Position numbers and translations under genes: made by a program. DNA of 64,000 nt. Source: Prosapia bicincta. Lineage: Eukaryota; Arthropoda; Insecta; Hemiptera; Cercopidae. Shown here piece after piece: positions 36,334-49,200 of this stretch (position 1 is the first letter of the stretch; each line of letters opens with the position of its first letter). The DNA is taken from assembly GCA_036971475.1 (NCBI GenBank), contig JBAIZL010000376.1, forward strand, positions 2,817,501 to 2,881,500, given 5' to 3'. Under the pieces are notes generated by a model that saw nothing but the letters and a program-made list of their open reading frames with translations, had not been told where the DNA came from and ran no database searches.

Positions 36334-36954
36334 TTATTTAATAAAAAGGACCTAAAATACCTTTTTTCTTAATAATTAAGTTACATAACAATTTATGGAA
36401 ACCCCCGGGTTATTTCTTCCCGTTAAGATTTCGTTGGAAATATTTTGTTACAATAATTCATGGTAATCTCAAACAAACCATAAATAACGCACCCGGCCTT
36501 GTTCCTACATGCAAAACTAACCTCAAAGTGTTTTACATGTTGACCGAATACCGCAGCGTGAATTTCCCAGCGCACCAGCCAATCAGGCGGCTCCGTGATT
36601 CACCCAGATATGTGCATAATGCTTGAGTATTCGATGTGATTCATTCGGATATTGTTTTGTGAAAGCGAGTCACTTTGGTCATGAACCAGTTTTAACAGCT
36701 GTTGTTTGCGCGTTGAATCGTACGAATTCTAAGATTCCTGAAATTCCTAATAAAGTCGTCAGCTAATGCACTCCATTAGACCGGCTCCGAGACTCCACAA
36801 TGTACGAATAAGTTCTCAACTAGAGTATATTACTTTCACTTTACCATACAAAGCACGAACTTCGTTTTATTCAACACAAAGTGCAGGATGCTTCATGAAC
36901 GGTTCTGCAGTAGGTACGGGCAACATTGCTTTAATGGATATACTAATACACTAT
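36334..36954. other. Unassigned DNA with a CCAAT-type block
   Basis: 36,480-36,760 is less AT-rich and includes CCAGCCAATCAGGCGG near 36,580-36,596, like a CCAAT box in promoters. No exon, start signal or downstream frame can be tied to it. Confidence 0.25.
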
Positions 36955-37407
36955 CATATAATACTATACAAGAAAAACAAATTAAGGCAAATCCTACTTG
37001 ATTTATCAAGAAATATAATTTTAAATACTTCTTATTCAATAAATACAATTAATATAAATAAAGTAACATAACCATGCGTTAAAACAGCTGTTCGACCACA
37101 TAACAAAAAACGTAAAATCAGTAATTTCATAAAAATTCATCACTAATTTCACTAATAATCATAAAAAAACTAGTAATTTTAAGCCAAATGTGACTAAATA
37201 GCTATATTGCGCACCTTGCCCCTTATGTGAAAATGTTTACTACCATATAAAAATAAAATTAATTAATTAAACTACATTAATGAATTAATAATTGAAAATA
37301 TTATATTAACATCAAATGTCATCCACTATAACTTTAAAAACATGTATTCGAACTTGAGTGGATGAATAAAAAGTATTTTATTAACGATTGAAAATTTGAA
37401 CATGATA
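36955..37407 (+). mobile_element. Interspersed repeat family A, copy e
   Basis: Carries the family landmarks, including AATATAAATAAAGTAACATAAC and TTGAAAATTTGAACA, with internal changes around 37,110-37,180. Confidence 0.7.
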
Positions 37408-37883
37408 TGAGTCCCCTAGAACCAAACTGCACTTTCTCCCACTCACCTAATTTTTCAGAACAGTGAAAAACCGTCTGAAGAATTTAATTAATAACTTAGA
37501 ATTAATATTTTTGTTGTTTCTGAATGAATATTATTGGTGTGAATATAATATTTCTCCCACAAACTGAATGCAGAAACATGTCAATCACGAAATGTCCTAC
37601 AAGATTTGTCTATGATCTCAATTATAAAAAAATTGGAGAAAGTGCACTTTGACTCCATAGGACTCATATATATAATTAATGAATAAAAGTATTTCAAAAC
37701 CTGAATAGATTTAATTTATATATTATTCAAAGCTTTTCGTAAATAAAATAAGTGTTATCATCTTCAGGAAAAATCAATGACATTACAAACTTTTTACAAG
37801 AACTAAATCATATATAAGTTATATATATATAATAAATTAAAAATATTTCAAAAACAAGAATACTTTTAATGAATATATTTATT

Positions 37884-37926
37884 CAAAGCTTTTCGCCGAT
37901 AAAATAGTACCAGCATCTTCAGGAAA
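37884..37926 (-). ncRNA. Hammerhead-like motif, left arm
   Basis: Minus strand. Box CTGAAGA (37,916-37,922), one extra base, stem II GCTGGTA with TATCGGC (seven pairs including two wobbles), GAA (37,892-37,894), self-complementary AAGCTT (37,886-37,891), T, then a helix I of only three pairs. Confidence 0.5.
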
Positions 37927-37956
37927 ATAATTATATAATAAAATATTTTTACAAAA

Positions 37957-38055
37957 TTAAATCATATGTGCTACTTCAATGTCTAAATTTTGTAAAAATA
38001 TTTCCGATAATATGCTGGACATTGGAGAGCCCATTGTTAATCCATCCTTGATGTC
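37957..38055 (-). pseudogene. Penelope-type reverse transcriptase fragment
   Basis: A 32-residue minus-strand frame reads DIKDGLTMGSPMSSILSEIF followed by LQNLDIEV, then a stop at 37,957. GLxMGSPxSxxLxxIF is the conserved motif of the RT domain, and this form is typical of Penelope-like elements. The frame ends in the foldback arm itself, so the rest of RT and the endonuclease were deleted. Part of the frame (LDIEVAH) is also present in the opposite arm. Not functional. Confidence 0.75.
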
Positions 38056-38121
38056 AAAATTTAGACATTGAAGTAGCACATATGATTTAATTTTGTAAAA
38101 ATATTTTATTAGATAATTATT

Positions 38122-38166
38122 TTCCTGAAGATGCTGATACTATTTTATCGGCGAAAAGCTTTGAAT
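38122..38166 (+). ncRNA. Hammerhead-like motif, right arm
   Basis: Box CTGAAGA at 38,125-38,131, one extra base, stem II GCTGATA with TATCGGC (seven pairs, one wobble), GAA at 38,153-38,155, AAGCTT at 38,156-38,161, then T. Helix I pairs at three positions. It mirrors the left-arm copy. Confidence 0.5.
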
Positions 38167-38246
38167 AAATATATTCATTAAAAGTATTTTTGTTTTTGAA
38201 ATATTTTTAATTTATTAACTATATTACAAGAAAACATATCACCATA

Positions 38247-38249
<3 letters not shown>

Positions 38250-38304
<55 letters not shown>

Positions 38305-38489
38305 TTAGATGGTTGAATTGTGATAACATATGATTTAATTTTTGTAAAATTTTGTTATATCATTGATTTTTCCTGAAGATGCTAACACTTATATTATTGA
38401 CGAAATTATATATATAATTTATAAATTAAATCTATTCTGGTTTTGAAATATTTTAATTCATAACTATACTGCAAGAAAAAGTATCACCA

Positions 38490-38571
<82 letters not shown>
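38250..38571. mobile_element. (TA)n tracts around another AAGCTT-family fragment
   Basis: (TA)n occupies 38,250-38,294 (then a short GT run) and 38,495-38,571. Between them, 38,378-38,406 has CTGAAGATGC and a decayed stem followed by GAAAT. Both fragments end with similar DNA (ACTATA, CAAGAAAA, TATCACCAT) just before TA repeats. Confidence 0.6.
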
Positions 38572-38575
<4 letters not shown>

Positions 38576-38920
38576 AGAACTAAGTCTAAATACAAATACA
38601 AGAATTATAATTGAATTTACAATTATTTATTGATACAATATTGTTTATTGAATATTGATATTGTAAATTTTAAGGAGCTTGTGAACTAATAGAAGGAATT
38701 GAAAAAGAAACATATAAGGTGGAATTTAACTAATACGTTTTTAATGCCATACATACATGTAATAGTATAAGTAATTAATTTAAGCAACAGTATAGTGATA
38801 ATAGACATCAACATACATATTTAAACATTATAAAAATAATTACTAATATATTTTATAATAAGAATAATACAATTAGACTATTAGTGGCTAAAGGAATGTT
38901 TTTGTGGATAATATAGTATA
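38572..38920. other. Unassigned AT-rich DNA
   Basis: Nothing recognised. Confidence 0.3.
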
Positions 38921-39128
38921 TGTTTGAGTACATTTGTCTGTCATTCCTAACTTTTCAATATTCTCTTCTGTTGACGCTTTTCGGATTAACTCCATTTTCA
39001 AAACTTCAATAGTACTTCAGGAGTACTTGAAAATAGTACAAGTTTTGAAAATAGAGTTAATCCGAAACGCTTTAACAGAAGAGAATATTGACAAGTTAGA
39101 AATGGCAGACAAATGTACTCAAACATAT
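38921..39128. mobile_element. Foldback element beside the 101-bp satellite
   Basis: An almost spacer-free palindrome with arms 38,921-39,020 and 39,022-39,128. Each arm has TCCGAAA followed by a damaged palindrome (AAGCGT and ACGCTT), like the GAA-helix III part of the hammerhead-like motif. The box is not recognisable. A short frame of 88 codons crosses the right arm without a known domain. Confidence 0.55.
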
Positions 39129-39372
39129 AGAAATATTCCAAACAGAAATGAAGTAGAGTATATGGATAATATAGTCTGTTTGATTATTGGAGGAAAGTAG
39201 TGGTCAAGCCGTTCGTGTTAGCATTACTGAGAAACCTACTCTCTTTCGGATCTACACGCTGCAACACCGTTTAGGTAGGGGTAGGGCCACGGAATGTTAT
39301 GTGAGCTACAGGCGAGCTAATGGAACATACATAAAAGTCTTAGTTTTAGATGCGAAAGAAACTCGTGGTTCT
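39129..39372. other. Flank of the 101-bp satellite
   Basis: Slightly GC-richer single-copy-looking DNA. No gene recognised. Confidence 0.3.
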
Positions 39373-39710
39373 CCTTGACAGCATAGCATGGTAGTAGAGC
39401 TAACAAGAGGTTCAAAGGAAGTTTTTAGTAAAGTATAGGGGGTTTTATATTATGCCTCTTCACACTAACTAAAACTTGACAGCATAGCATGGTAGTAGCG
39501 CTAACATGAGGTTCAAAGGAAGCTTTTAGTAAAGTATAGGGGGTTTGATATTTATCCTCCTCACACTAACTAAAACTTGACAGCATAGCAAGGTAGTAGA
39601 GCTAACATGAGGTTCAAAGGAAGCTTTTAGTAAAGTGTAGGGGGTTTGATATTTATCCTCCTCACACTAACTAAAACTTGGCAGCATAGCAAGGTAGTAG
39701 AGCTAACATG
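39373..39710 (+). repeat. 101-bp satellite, segment 1 (forward)
   Basis: About 3.3 monomers containing CTTGACAGCATAGCA, GTAGAGCTAACATGAGG and GGGGGTTTGATATTTATCC. The segment stops inside a monomer at ...GAGCTAACATG (39,710). Confidence 0.95.
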
Positions 39711-42700
39711 CTATACTTTACTAAAAGCTTCCTTTGAACCTCTTGTTAGCTCTACTACCTTGCTATGCTGCCAAGTTTTAGTTAGTGTGAGGAGGATAAA
39801 TATCAAACCCCCTACACTTTACTAAAAGCTTCCTTTGAACCTCATGTTAGCTCTACTACCTTGCTATGCTGCCAAGTTTTAGTTAGTGTGAGGAGGATTA
39901 ATATCAAACCCCCTACACTTTACTAAAAGCTTCCTTTGAACCTCATGTTAGCTCTACTACCTTGCTATGCTGTCAAGTTTTAGTTAGTGTGAGGAGGATA
40001 AATATCAAACCCCCTACTCTTTACTAAAATCTTCCTTTGAACCTCATGTTAGCTCTACTACCTTGCTATGCTGCCAAGTTTAAGTTAGTGTGAGGAGGAT
40101 AAATATCAAACCCCCTACACTTTACTAAAAACTTCCTTTGAACCTCATGTTAGCTCTACTACCTTGCTATGCTGTCAAGTTTTAGTTAGTGTGAGGAGGA
40201 TAAATATCAAACCCCCTACACTTTACTAAAAGCTTCCTTTGAACCTCATGTTAGCTCTACTACCTTGCTATGCTGTCAAGTTTTAGTTAGTGTGAGGAGG
40301 ATAAATATCAAACCCCCTACTCTTTACTAAAATCTTCCATTGAACCTCATGTTAGCTCTACTACCTTGCTATGCTGTCAAGTTTTAGTTAGTGTGAGGAG
40401 GATAAATATCAAACCCCCTACACTTTACTAAAAGCTTCCTTTGAACCTCATGTTAGCTCTACTACCTTGCTATGCTGTCAAGTTTTAGTTAGTGTGAGGA
40501 GGAAAAATATCAAACCCCCTATACTTTACTAAAAACTTCCTTTGAACCTCATGTTAGCTCTACTACCATGCTATGCTGTCAAGTTTTAGTTAGTGTGAGG
40601 AGGATAAATATCAAACCCCCTACACTTTACTAAAAGCTTCCTTTGAACCTCATGTTAGCTCTACTACCTTGCTATGCTGTCAAGTTTTAGTTAGTGTGAG
40701 GAGGATAAATATCAAACCCCCTACACTTTACTAAAAGCTTCCTTTGAACCTCATGTTAGCTCTACTACCTTGCTATGCTGTCAAGTTTTAGTTAGTGTGA
40801 GGAGGATAAATATCAAACCCCCTACACTTTACTAAAAACTTCCTTTGAACCTCATGTTAGCTCTACTACCTTGCTATGCTGTCAAGTTTTAGTTAGTGTG
40901 AGGAGGATAAATATCAAACCCCCTACACTTTACTAAAAACTTCCTTTGAACCTCATGTTAGCTCTACTACCTTGCTATGCTGTCAAGTTTTAGTTAGTGT
41001 GAGGAGGAAAAATATCAAACCCCCTACACTTTACTAAGAGCTACCTTTGAACCTCATGTTAGCTCTACTACCTTGCTATGCTGCCAAGTTTTAGTTAGTG
41101 TGAAGAGGCATAATATCAAACCCCCTACACTTTACTAAAAGCTTCCTTTGAACCTCATGTTAGCTCTACTACCTTGCTATGCTGCCAAGTATTAGTTAGT
41201 GTGAGGAGGATAAATATCAAACCCCCTACACTTTACTAAAAGCTTCCTTTGAACCTCTTGTTAGCTCTACTACCTTGCTATGCTGCCAAGTTTTAGTTAG
41301 TGTGAGGAGGAAAAATATCAAACCCCTATACTTTACTAAAAGCTTCCTTTGAACCTCTTGTTAGCTCTACTACCTTGCTATGCTGCCAAGTTTTAGTTAG
41401 TGTGAGGAGGATAAATATCAAACCCCCTACACTTTACTAAAAGCTTCCTTTGAACCTCATGTTAGCTCTACTACCTTGCTATGCTGCCAAGATTTAGTTA
41501 GTATGAGGAGGATAAATATCAAACCCCCTACACTTTACTAAAAGCTTCCTTTGAACCTCATGTTAGGTCTACTACCTTGCTATGCTGCCAAGTTTTAGTT
41601 AGTGTGAGGAGGATAAATATCAAACCCCCTACACTTTACTAAAAGCTTCCTTTGAACCTCATGTTAGCTCTACTACCTTGCTATGCTGTCAAGTTTTAGT
41701 TAGTGTGAGGAGGATAAATATCAAACCCCCTACACTTTACTAAAAGCTTCCTTTGAACCTCTTGTTAGCTCTACTACCTTGCTATTCTCCCAAGTTTTAG
41801 TTAGTGTGAGGAGGATAAATATCAAACCCCCTATACTTTACTAAAAACTTCCTTTGAACCTCATGTTAGCTCTACTACCTTGCTATTCTCCCAAGTTTTA
41901 GTTAGTGTGAGGAGGATAAATATCAAACCCCCTACACTTTACTAAAAACTTCCTTTGAACCTCATGTTAGCTCTACTACCTTGCTATGCTGCCAAGTTTA
42001 AGTTAGTGTGAGGAGGATAAATATCAAACCCCCTACACTTTACTAAAAGCTTCCTTTGAACCTCATGTTAGCTCTACTACCTTGCTATGCTGTCAAGTTT
42101 TAGTTAGTGTGAGGAGGATAAATATCAAACCCCCTACACTTTACTAAAAGCTTCCTTTGAACCTCATGTTAGCTCTACTACCTTGCTATGCTGTCAAGTT
42201 TTAGTTAGTGTGAGGAGGATAAATATCAAACCCCCTACTCTTTACTAAAAGCTTCCTTTGAACCTCATGTTAGCTCTACTACCTTGCTATGCTGTCAGGT
42301 TTTAGTTAGTGTGAGGAGGATAAATATCAAACCCCCTACACTTTACTAAAAACTTCCTTTGAACCTCATGTTAGCTCTACTACCTTGCTATGCTGTCAAG
42401 TTTTAGTTAGTGTGAGGAGGATAAATATCAAACCCCCTACACTTTACTAAAAGCTTCCTTTGAACCTCATGTTAGCTCTACTACCTTGCTATGCTGTCAA
42501 GTTTTAGTTAGTGTGAGGAGGAAAAATATCAAACCCCCTATACTTTACTAAAAACTTCCTTTGAACCTCATGTTAGCTCTACTACCATGCTATGCTGTCA
42601 AGTTTTAGTTAGTGTGAGGAGGATAAATATCAAACCCCCTACACTTTACTAAAAGCTTCCTTTGAACCTCATGTTAGCTCTACTACCTTGCTATGCTGTC

Positions 42701-43232
42701 AAGTTTTAGTTAGTGTGAGGAGGATAAATATCAAACCCCCTACACTTTACTAAAAGCTTCCTTTGAACCTCATGTTAGCTCTACTACCTTGCTATGCTGT
42801 CAAGTTTTAGTTAGTGTGAGGAGGATAAATATCAAACCCCCTACACTTTACTAAAAACTTCCTTTGAACCTCATGTTAGCTCTACTACCTTGCTATGCTG
42901 TCAAGTTTTAGTTAGTGTGAGGAGGATAAATATCAAACCCCCTACACTTTACTAAAAACTTCCTTTGAACCTCATGTTAGCTCTACTACCTTGCTATGCT
43001 GTCAAGTTTTAGTTAGTGTGAGGAGGAAAAATATCAAACCCCCTATACTTTACTAAAAACTTCCTTTGAACCTCATGTTAGCTCTACTACCTTGCTATGC
43101 TGCCAAGTTTTAGTTAGTGTGAGGAGGATAAATATCAAACCCCCTACACTTTACTAAAAACTTCCTTTGAACCTCATGTTAGCTCTACTACCTTGCTATG
43201 CTGCCAAGTTTTAGTTAGTGTGAGGAGGATAA
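39711..43232 (-). repeat. 101-bp satellite, segment 2 (inverted)
   Basis: About 35 monomers in reverse orientation. The strand switch at 39,710/39,711 has no spacer. Variant monomers from 39,711 to about 41,930 appear in the mirror order of those at about 43,440-45,865. The remainder (about 41,990-43,040) is a direct duplicate of the block near 40,070-41,030, offset by about 20 monomers (the CCATGC variant at 40,565 and 42,585). Confidence 0.95.
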
Positions 43233-43240
43233 GTGTGAGA

Positions 43241-46200
43241 AGGGTTTGATATTTTTCCTCCTCACACTAACTAAAACTTGGCAGCATAGCAAGGTAGTAG
43301 AGCTAACAAGAGGTTCAAAGGAAGCTTTTAGTAAAGTGTAGGGGGTTTGATATTTATCCTCCTCACACTAACTAAAACTTGACAGCATAGCAAGGTAGTA
43401 GAGCTAACATGAGGTTCAAAGGTAGCTTTTAGTAAAGTGTAGGGGGTTTGATATTTATCCTCCTCACACTAACTAAAACTTGGGAGAATAGCAAGGTAGT
43501 AGAGCTAACATGAGGTTCAAAGGAAGTTTTTAGTAAAGTATAGGGGGTTTGATATTTATCCTCCTCACACTAACTAAAACTTGGGAGAATAGCAAGGTAG
43601 TAGAGCTAACAAGAGGTTCAAAGGAAGCTTTTAGTAAAGTGTAGGGGGTTTGATATTTATCCTCCTCACACTAACTAAAACTTGACAGCATAGCAAGGTA
43701 GTAGAGCTAACATGAGGTTCAAAGGAAGCTTTTAGTAAAGTGTAGGGGGTTTGATATTTATCCTCCTCACACTAACTAAAACTTGGCAGCATAGCAAGGT
43801 AGTAGACCTAACATGAGGTTCAAAGGAAGCTTTTAGTAAAGTGTAGGGGGTTTGATATTTATCCTCCTCATACTAACTAAATCTTGGCAGCATAGCAAGG
43901 TAGTAGAGCTAACATGAGGTTCAAAGGAAGCTTTTAGTAAAGTGTAGGGGGTTTGATATTTATCCTCCTCACACTAACTAAAACTTGGCAGCATAGCAAG
44001 GTAGTAGAGCTAACAAGAGGTTCAAAGGAAGCTTTTAGTAAAGTATAGGGGTTTGATATTTTTCCTCCTCACACTAACTAAAACTTGGCAGCATAGCAAG
44101 GTAGTAGAGCTAACAAGAGGTTCAAAGGAAGCTTTTAGTAAAGTGTAGGGGGTTTGATATTTATCCTCCTCACACTAACTAATACTTGGCAGCATAGCAA
44201 GGTAGTAGAGCTAACATGAGGTTCAAAGGAAGCTTTTAGTAAAGTGTAGGGGGTTTGATATTATGCCTCTTCACACTAACTAAAACTTGGCAGCATAGCA
44301 AGGTAGTAGAGCTAACATGAGGTTCAAAGGTAGCTCTTAGTAAAGTGTAGGGGGTTTGATATTTTTCCTCCTCACACTAACTAAAACTTGACAGCATAGC
44401 AAGGTAGTAGAGCTAACATGAGGTTCAAAGGAAGTTTTTAGTAAAGTGTAGGGGGTTTGATATTTATCCTCCTCACACTAACTAAAACTTGACAGCATAG
44501 CAAGGTAGTAGAGCTAACATGAGGTTCAAAGGAAGTTTTTAGTAAAGTGTAGGGGGTTTGATATTTATCCTCCTCACACTAACTAAAACTTGACAGCATA
44601 GCAAGGTAGTAGAGCTAACATGAGGTTCAAAGGAAGCTTTTAGTAAAGTGTAGGGGGTTTGATATTTATCCTCCTCACACTAACTAAAACTTGACAGCAT
44701 AGCAAGGTAGTAGAACTAACATGAGGTTCAAAGGAAGCTTTTAGTAAAGTGTAGGGGGTTTGATATTTATCCTCCTCACACTAACTAAAACTTGACAGCA
44801 TAGCATGGTAGTAGAGCTAACATGAGGTTCAAAGGAAGTTTTTAGTAAAGTATAAGGGGTTTGATATTTTTCCTCCTCACACTAACTAAAACTTGACAGC
44901 ATAGCAAGGTAGTAGAGCTAACATGAGGTTCAAAGGAAGCTTTTAGTAAAGTGTAGGGGGTTTGATATTTATCCTCCTCACACTAACTAAAACTTGACAG
45001 CATACCAAGGTAGTAGAGCTAACATGAGGTTCAAAGGAAGTTTTTAGTAAAGTGTAGGGGGTTTGATATTTATCCTCCTCACACTAACTAAAACTTGACA
45101 GCATAGCAAGGTAGTAGAGCTAACATGAGGTTCAAAGGAAGATTTTAGTAAAGAGTAGGGGGTTTGATATTTATCCTCCTCACACTAACTAAAACTTGAC
45201 AGCATAGCAAGGTAGTAGAGCTAACATGAGGTTCAAAGGAAGCTTTTAGTAAAGTGTAGGGGGTTTGATATTTATCCTCCTCACACTAACTAAAACTTGA
45301 CAGCATAGCAAGGTAGTAGAGCTAACATGAGGTTCAAAGGAAGTTTTTAGTAAAGTGTAGGGGGTTTGATATTTATCCTCCTCACACTAACTTAAACTTG
45401 GCAGCATAGCAAGGTAGTAGAGCTAACATGAGGATCAAAGGAAGTTTTTAGTAAAGTGTAGGGGGTTTGATATTTATCCTCCTCACACTAACTAAAACTT
45501 GACAGCATAGCAAGGTAGTAGAGCTAACATGAGGTTCAAAGGAAGATTTTAGTAAAGAGTAGGGGGTTTGATATTTATCCTCCTCACACTAACTAAAACT
45601 TGACAGCATAGCAAGGTAGTAGAGCTAACATGAGGTTCAAAGGAAGCTTTTAGTAAAGTGTAGGGGGTTTGATATTTATCCTCCTCACACTAACTAAAAC
45701 TTGGCAGCATAGCAAGGTAGTAGAGCTAACATGAGGTTCAAAGGAAGCTTTTAGTAAAGTGTAGGGGGTTTGATATTTATCCTCCTCACACTAACTAAAA
45801 CTTGGCAGCATAGCAAGGTAGTAGAGCTAACAAGAGGTTCAAAGGAAGCTTTTAGTAAAGTATAGGGGTTTGATATTTTTCCTCCTCACACTAACTAAAA
45901 CTTGGCAGCATAGCAAGGTAGTAGAGCTAACAAGAGGTTCAAAGGAAGCTTTTAGTAAAGTGTAGGGGGTTTGATATTTATCCTCCTCACACTAACTAAA
46001 ACTTGACAGCATAGCAAGGTAGTAGAGCTAACATGAGGTGCAAAGGTAGCTTTTAGTAAAGTGTAGGGGGTTTGATATTTTTCCTCCTCACACTAACTAA
46101 AATTGACAGCATAGCAAGGTAGTAGAGCAAACATGAGGTTCAAAGGTAGCTTTTAGTAAAGTGTAGGGGGTTTGATATTTTTCTGCCTCACACTAACTAA

Positions 46201-49200
46201 AACTTGACAGCATAGCGAGGTAGTAGAGCTAACATGAGGTTCAAAGGAAGCTTTTAGTAAAGTGTAGGGGGTTTGATATTACGCCTCTTCACACTAACTA
46301 AAACTTGACAGCATAGCAAGGTAGTAGAGCTAACATGAGGTTCAAAGGAAGCTTTTAGTAAAGTGTAGGGGGTTTGATATTACGCCTCTTCACACTAACT
46401 AAAACTTGACAGCATAGCAAGGTAGTGGAGCTAACATGAGGTTCAAAGGATGCTTTTAGTAAAGTGTAGGGGGTTTGATATTACGCCTCTTCACACTAAC
46501 TAAAACTTGACAGCATAGCAAGGTAGTAGAGCTAACATGAGGTTCAAAGGAAGCTTTTAGTAAAGTGTAGGGGGTTTGATATTTATCCTCCTCACACTAA
46601 CTAAAACTTGGCAGCATAGCAAGGTAGTAGAGCTAACAAGAGGTTCAAAGGAAGCTTTTAGTAAAGTATAGGGGTTTGATATTTTTCCTCCTCACACTAA
46701 CTAAAACTTGGCAGCATAGCAAGGTAGTAGAGCTAACAAGAGGTTCAAAGGAAGCTTTTAGTAAAGTGTAGGGGGTTTGATATTTATCCTCCTCACACTA
46801 ACTAAAACTTGACAGCATAGCAAGGTAGTAGAGCTAACATGAGGTTCAAAGGTAGCTTTTAGTAAAGTGTAGGGGGTTTGATATTTTTCCTCCTCACACT
46901 AACTAAAATTGACAGCATAGCAAGGTAGTAGAGCTAACATGAGGTTCAAAGGTAGCTTTTAGTAAAGTGTAGGGGGTTTGATATTTTTCTGCCTCACACT
47001 AACTAAAACTTGACAGCATAGCGAGGTAGTAGAGCTAACATGAGGTTCAAAGGAAGCTTTTAGTAAAGTGTAGGGGGTTTGATATTTTTCCTCCTCACAC
47101 TAACTAAAACTTGACAGCATAGCAAGGTAGTAGAGCTAACATGAGGTTCAAAGGAAGTTTTTAGTAAAGTGTAGGGGGTTTGATATTTATCCTCCTCACA
47201 CTAACTAAAACTTGACAGCATAGCAAGGTAGTAGAGCTAACATGAGGTTCAAAGGAAGTTTTTAGTAAAGTGTAGGGGGTTTGATATTTATCCTCCTCAC
47301 ACTAACTAAAACTTGACAGCATAGCAAGGTAGTAGAGCTAACATGAGGTTCAAAGGAAGCTTTTAGTAAAGTGTAGGGGGTTTGATATTTATCCTCCTCA
47401 CACTAACTAAAACTTGACAGCATAGCAAGGTAGTAGAGCTAACATGAGGTTCAAAGGAAGCTTTTAGTAAAGTGTAGGGGGTTTGATATTTATCCTCCTC
47501 ACACTAACTAAAACTTGACAGCATAGCATGGTAGTAGAGCTAACATGAGGTTCAAAGGAAGTTTTTAGTAAAGTATAGGGGGGTTTGATATTTTTCCTCC
47601 TCACACTAACTAAAACTTGACAGCATAGCAAGGTAGTAGAGCTAACATGAGGTTCAAAGGAAGCTTTTAGTAAAGTGTAGGGGGTTTGATATTTATCCTC
47701 CTCACACTAACTAAAACTTGACAGCATAGCAAGGTAGTAGAGCTAACATGAGGTTCAAAGGAAGTTTTTAGTAAAGTGTAGGGGGTTTGATATTTATCCT
47801 CCTCACACTAACTAAAACTTGACAGCATAGCAAGGTAGTAGAGCTAACATGAGGTTCAAAGGAAGATTTTAGTAAAGAGTAGGGGGTTTGATATTTATCC
47901 TCCTCACACTAACTAAAACTTGACAGCATAGCAAGGTAGTAGAGCTAACATGAGGTTCAAAGGAAGCTTTTAGTAAAGTGTAGGGGGTTTGATATTTATC
48001 CTCCTCACACTAACTAAAACTTGACAGCATAGCAAGGTAGTAGAGCTAACATGAGGTTCAAAGGAAGTTTTTAGTAAAGTGTAGGGGGTTTGATATTTAT
48101 CCTCCTCACACTAACTTAAACTTGGCAGCATAGCAAGGTAGTAGAGCTAACATGAGGTTCAAAGGAAGTTTTTAGTAAAGTGTAGGGGGTTTGATATTTA
48201 TCCTCCTCACACTAACTAAAGCTTGACCGCATAGCAAGGTAGTAGAGCTAACATGAGGTTCAAAGGAAGATTTTAGTAAAGAGTAGGGGGTTTGATATTT
48301 ATCCTCCTCACACTAACTAAAACTTGACAGCATAGCAAGGTAGTAGAGCTAACATGAGGTTCAAAGGAAGCTTTTAGTAAAGTGTAGGGGGTTTGATATT
48401 TATCCTCCTCACACTAACTAAAACTTGGCAGCATAGCAAGGTAGTAGAGCTAACATGAGGTTCAAAGGAAGCTTTTAGTAAAGTGTAGGGGGTTTGATAT
48501 TTATCCTCCTCACACTAACTAAAACTTGGCAGCATAGCAAGGTAGTAGAGCTAACAAGAGGTTCAAAGGAAGCTTTTAGTAAAGTATAGGGGTTTGATAT
48601 TTTTCCTCCTCACACTAACTAAAACTTGGCAGCATAGCAAGGTAGTAGAGATAACAAGAGGTTCAAAGGAAGCTTTTAGTAAAGTGTAGGGGGTTTGATA
48701 TTTATCCTCCTCACACTAACTAAAACTTGACAGCATAGCAAGGTAGTAGAGCTAACATGAGGTTCAAAGGTAGCTTTTAGTAAAGTGTAGGGGGTTTGAT
48801 ATTTTTCCTCCTCACACTAACTAAAATTGACAGCATAGCAAGGTAGTAGAGCTAACATGAGGTTCAAAGGTAGCTTTTAGTAAAGTGTAGGGGGTTTGAT
48901 ATTTTTCTGCCTCACACTAACTAAAACTTGACAGCATAGCGAGGTAGTAGAGCTAACATGAGGTTCAAAGGAAGCTTTTAGTAAAGTGTAGGGGGTTTGA
49001 TATTACGCCTCTTCACACTAACTAAAACTTGACAGCATAGCAAGGTAGTAGAGCTAACATGTGGTTCAAAGGAAGCTTTTAGTAAAGTGTAGGGGGTTTG
49101 ATATTACGCCTCTTCACACTAACTAAAACTTGACAGCATAGCAAGGTAGTGGAGCTAACATGAGGTTCAAAGGATGCTTTTAGTAAAGTGTAGGGGGTTT

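Larger units (their letters stand above)
37690..38220. mobile_element. Foldback, AAGCTT family, with Penelope-type RT scrap
   Basis: The main arms (about 37,845-38,000 and 38,055-38,215) are inverted copies with an intact hammerhead-like box in each. A related single-arm fragment precedes them at 37,690-37,800, with CTGAAGA, a decayed stem and AAGCTT on the minus strand. The loop holds the conserved core of a Penelope-type reverse transcriptase. The region is followed by (TA)n at 38,250 and another fragment. Confidence 0.75.

Noticed and set aside
36580..36596. CCAAT box as a firm promoter
   Set aside because: A single motif match without a start site, exon or frame. Kept only as a remark in the feature list.
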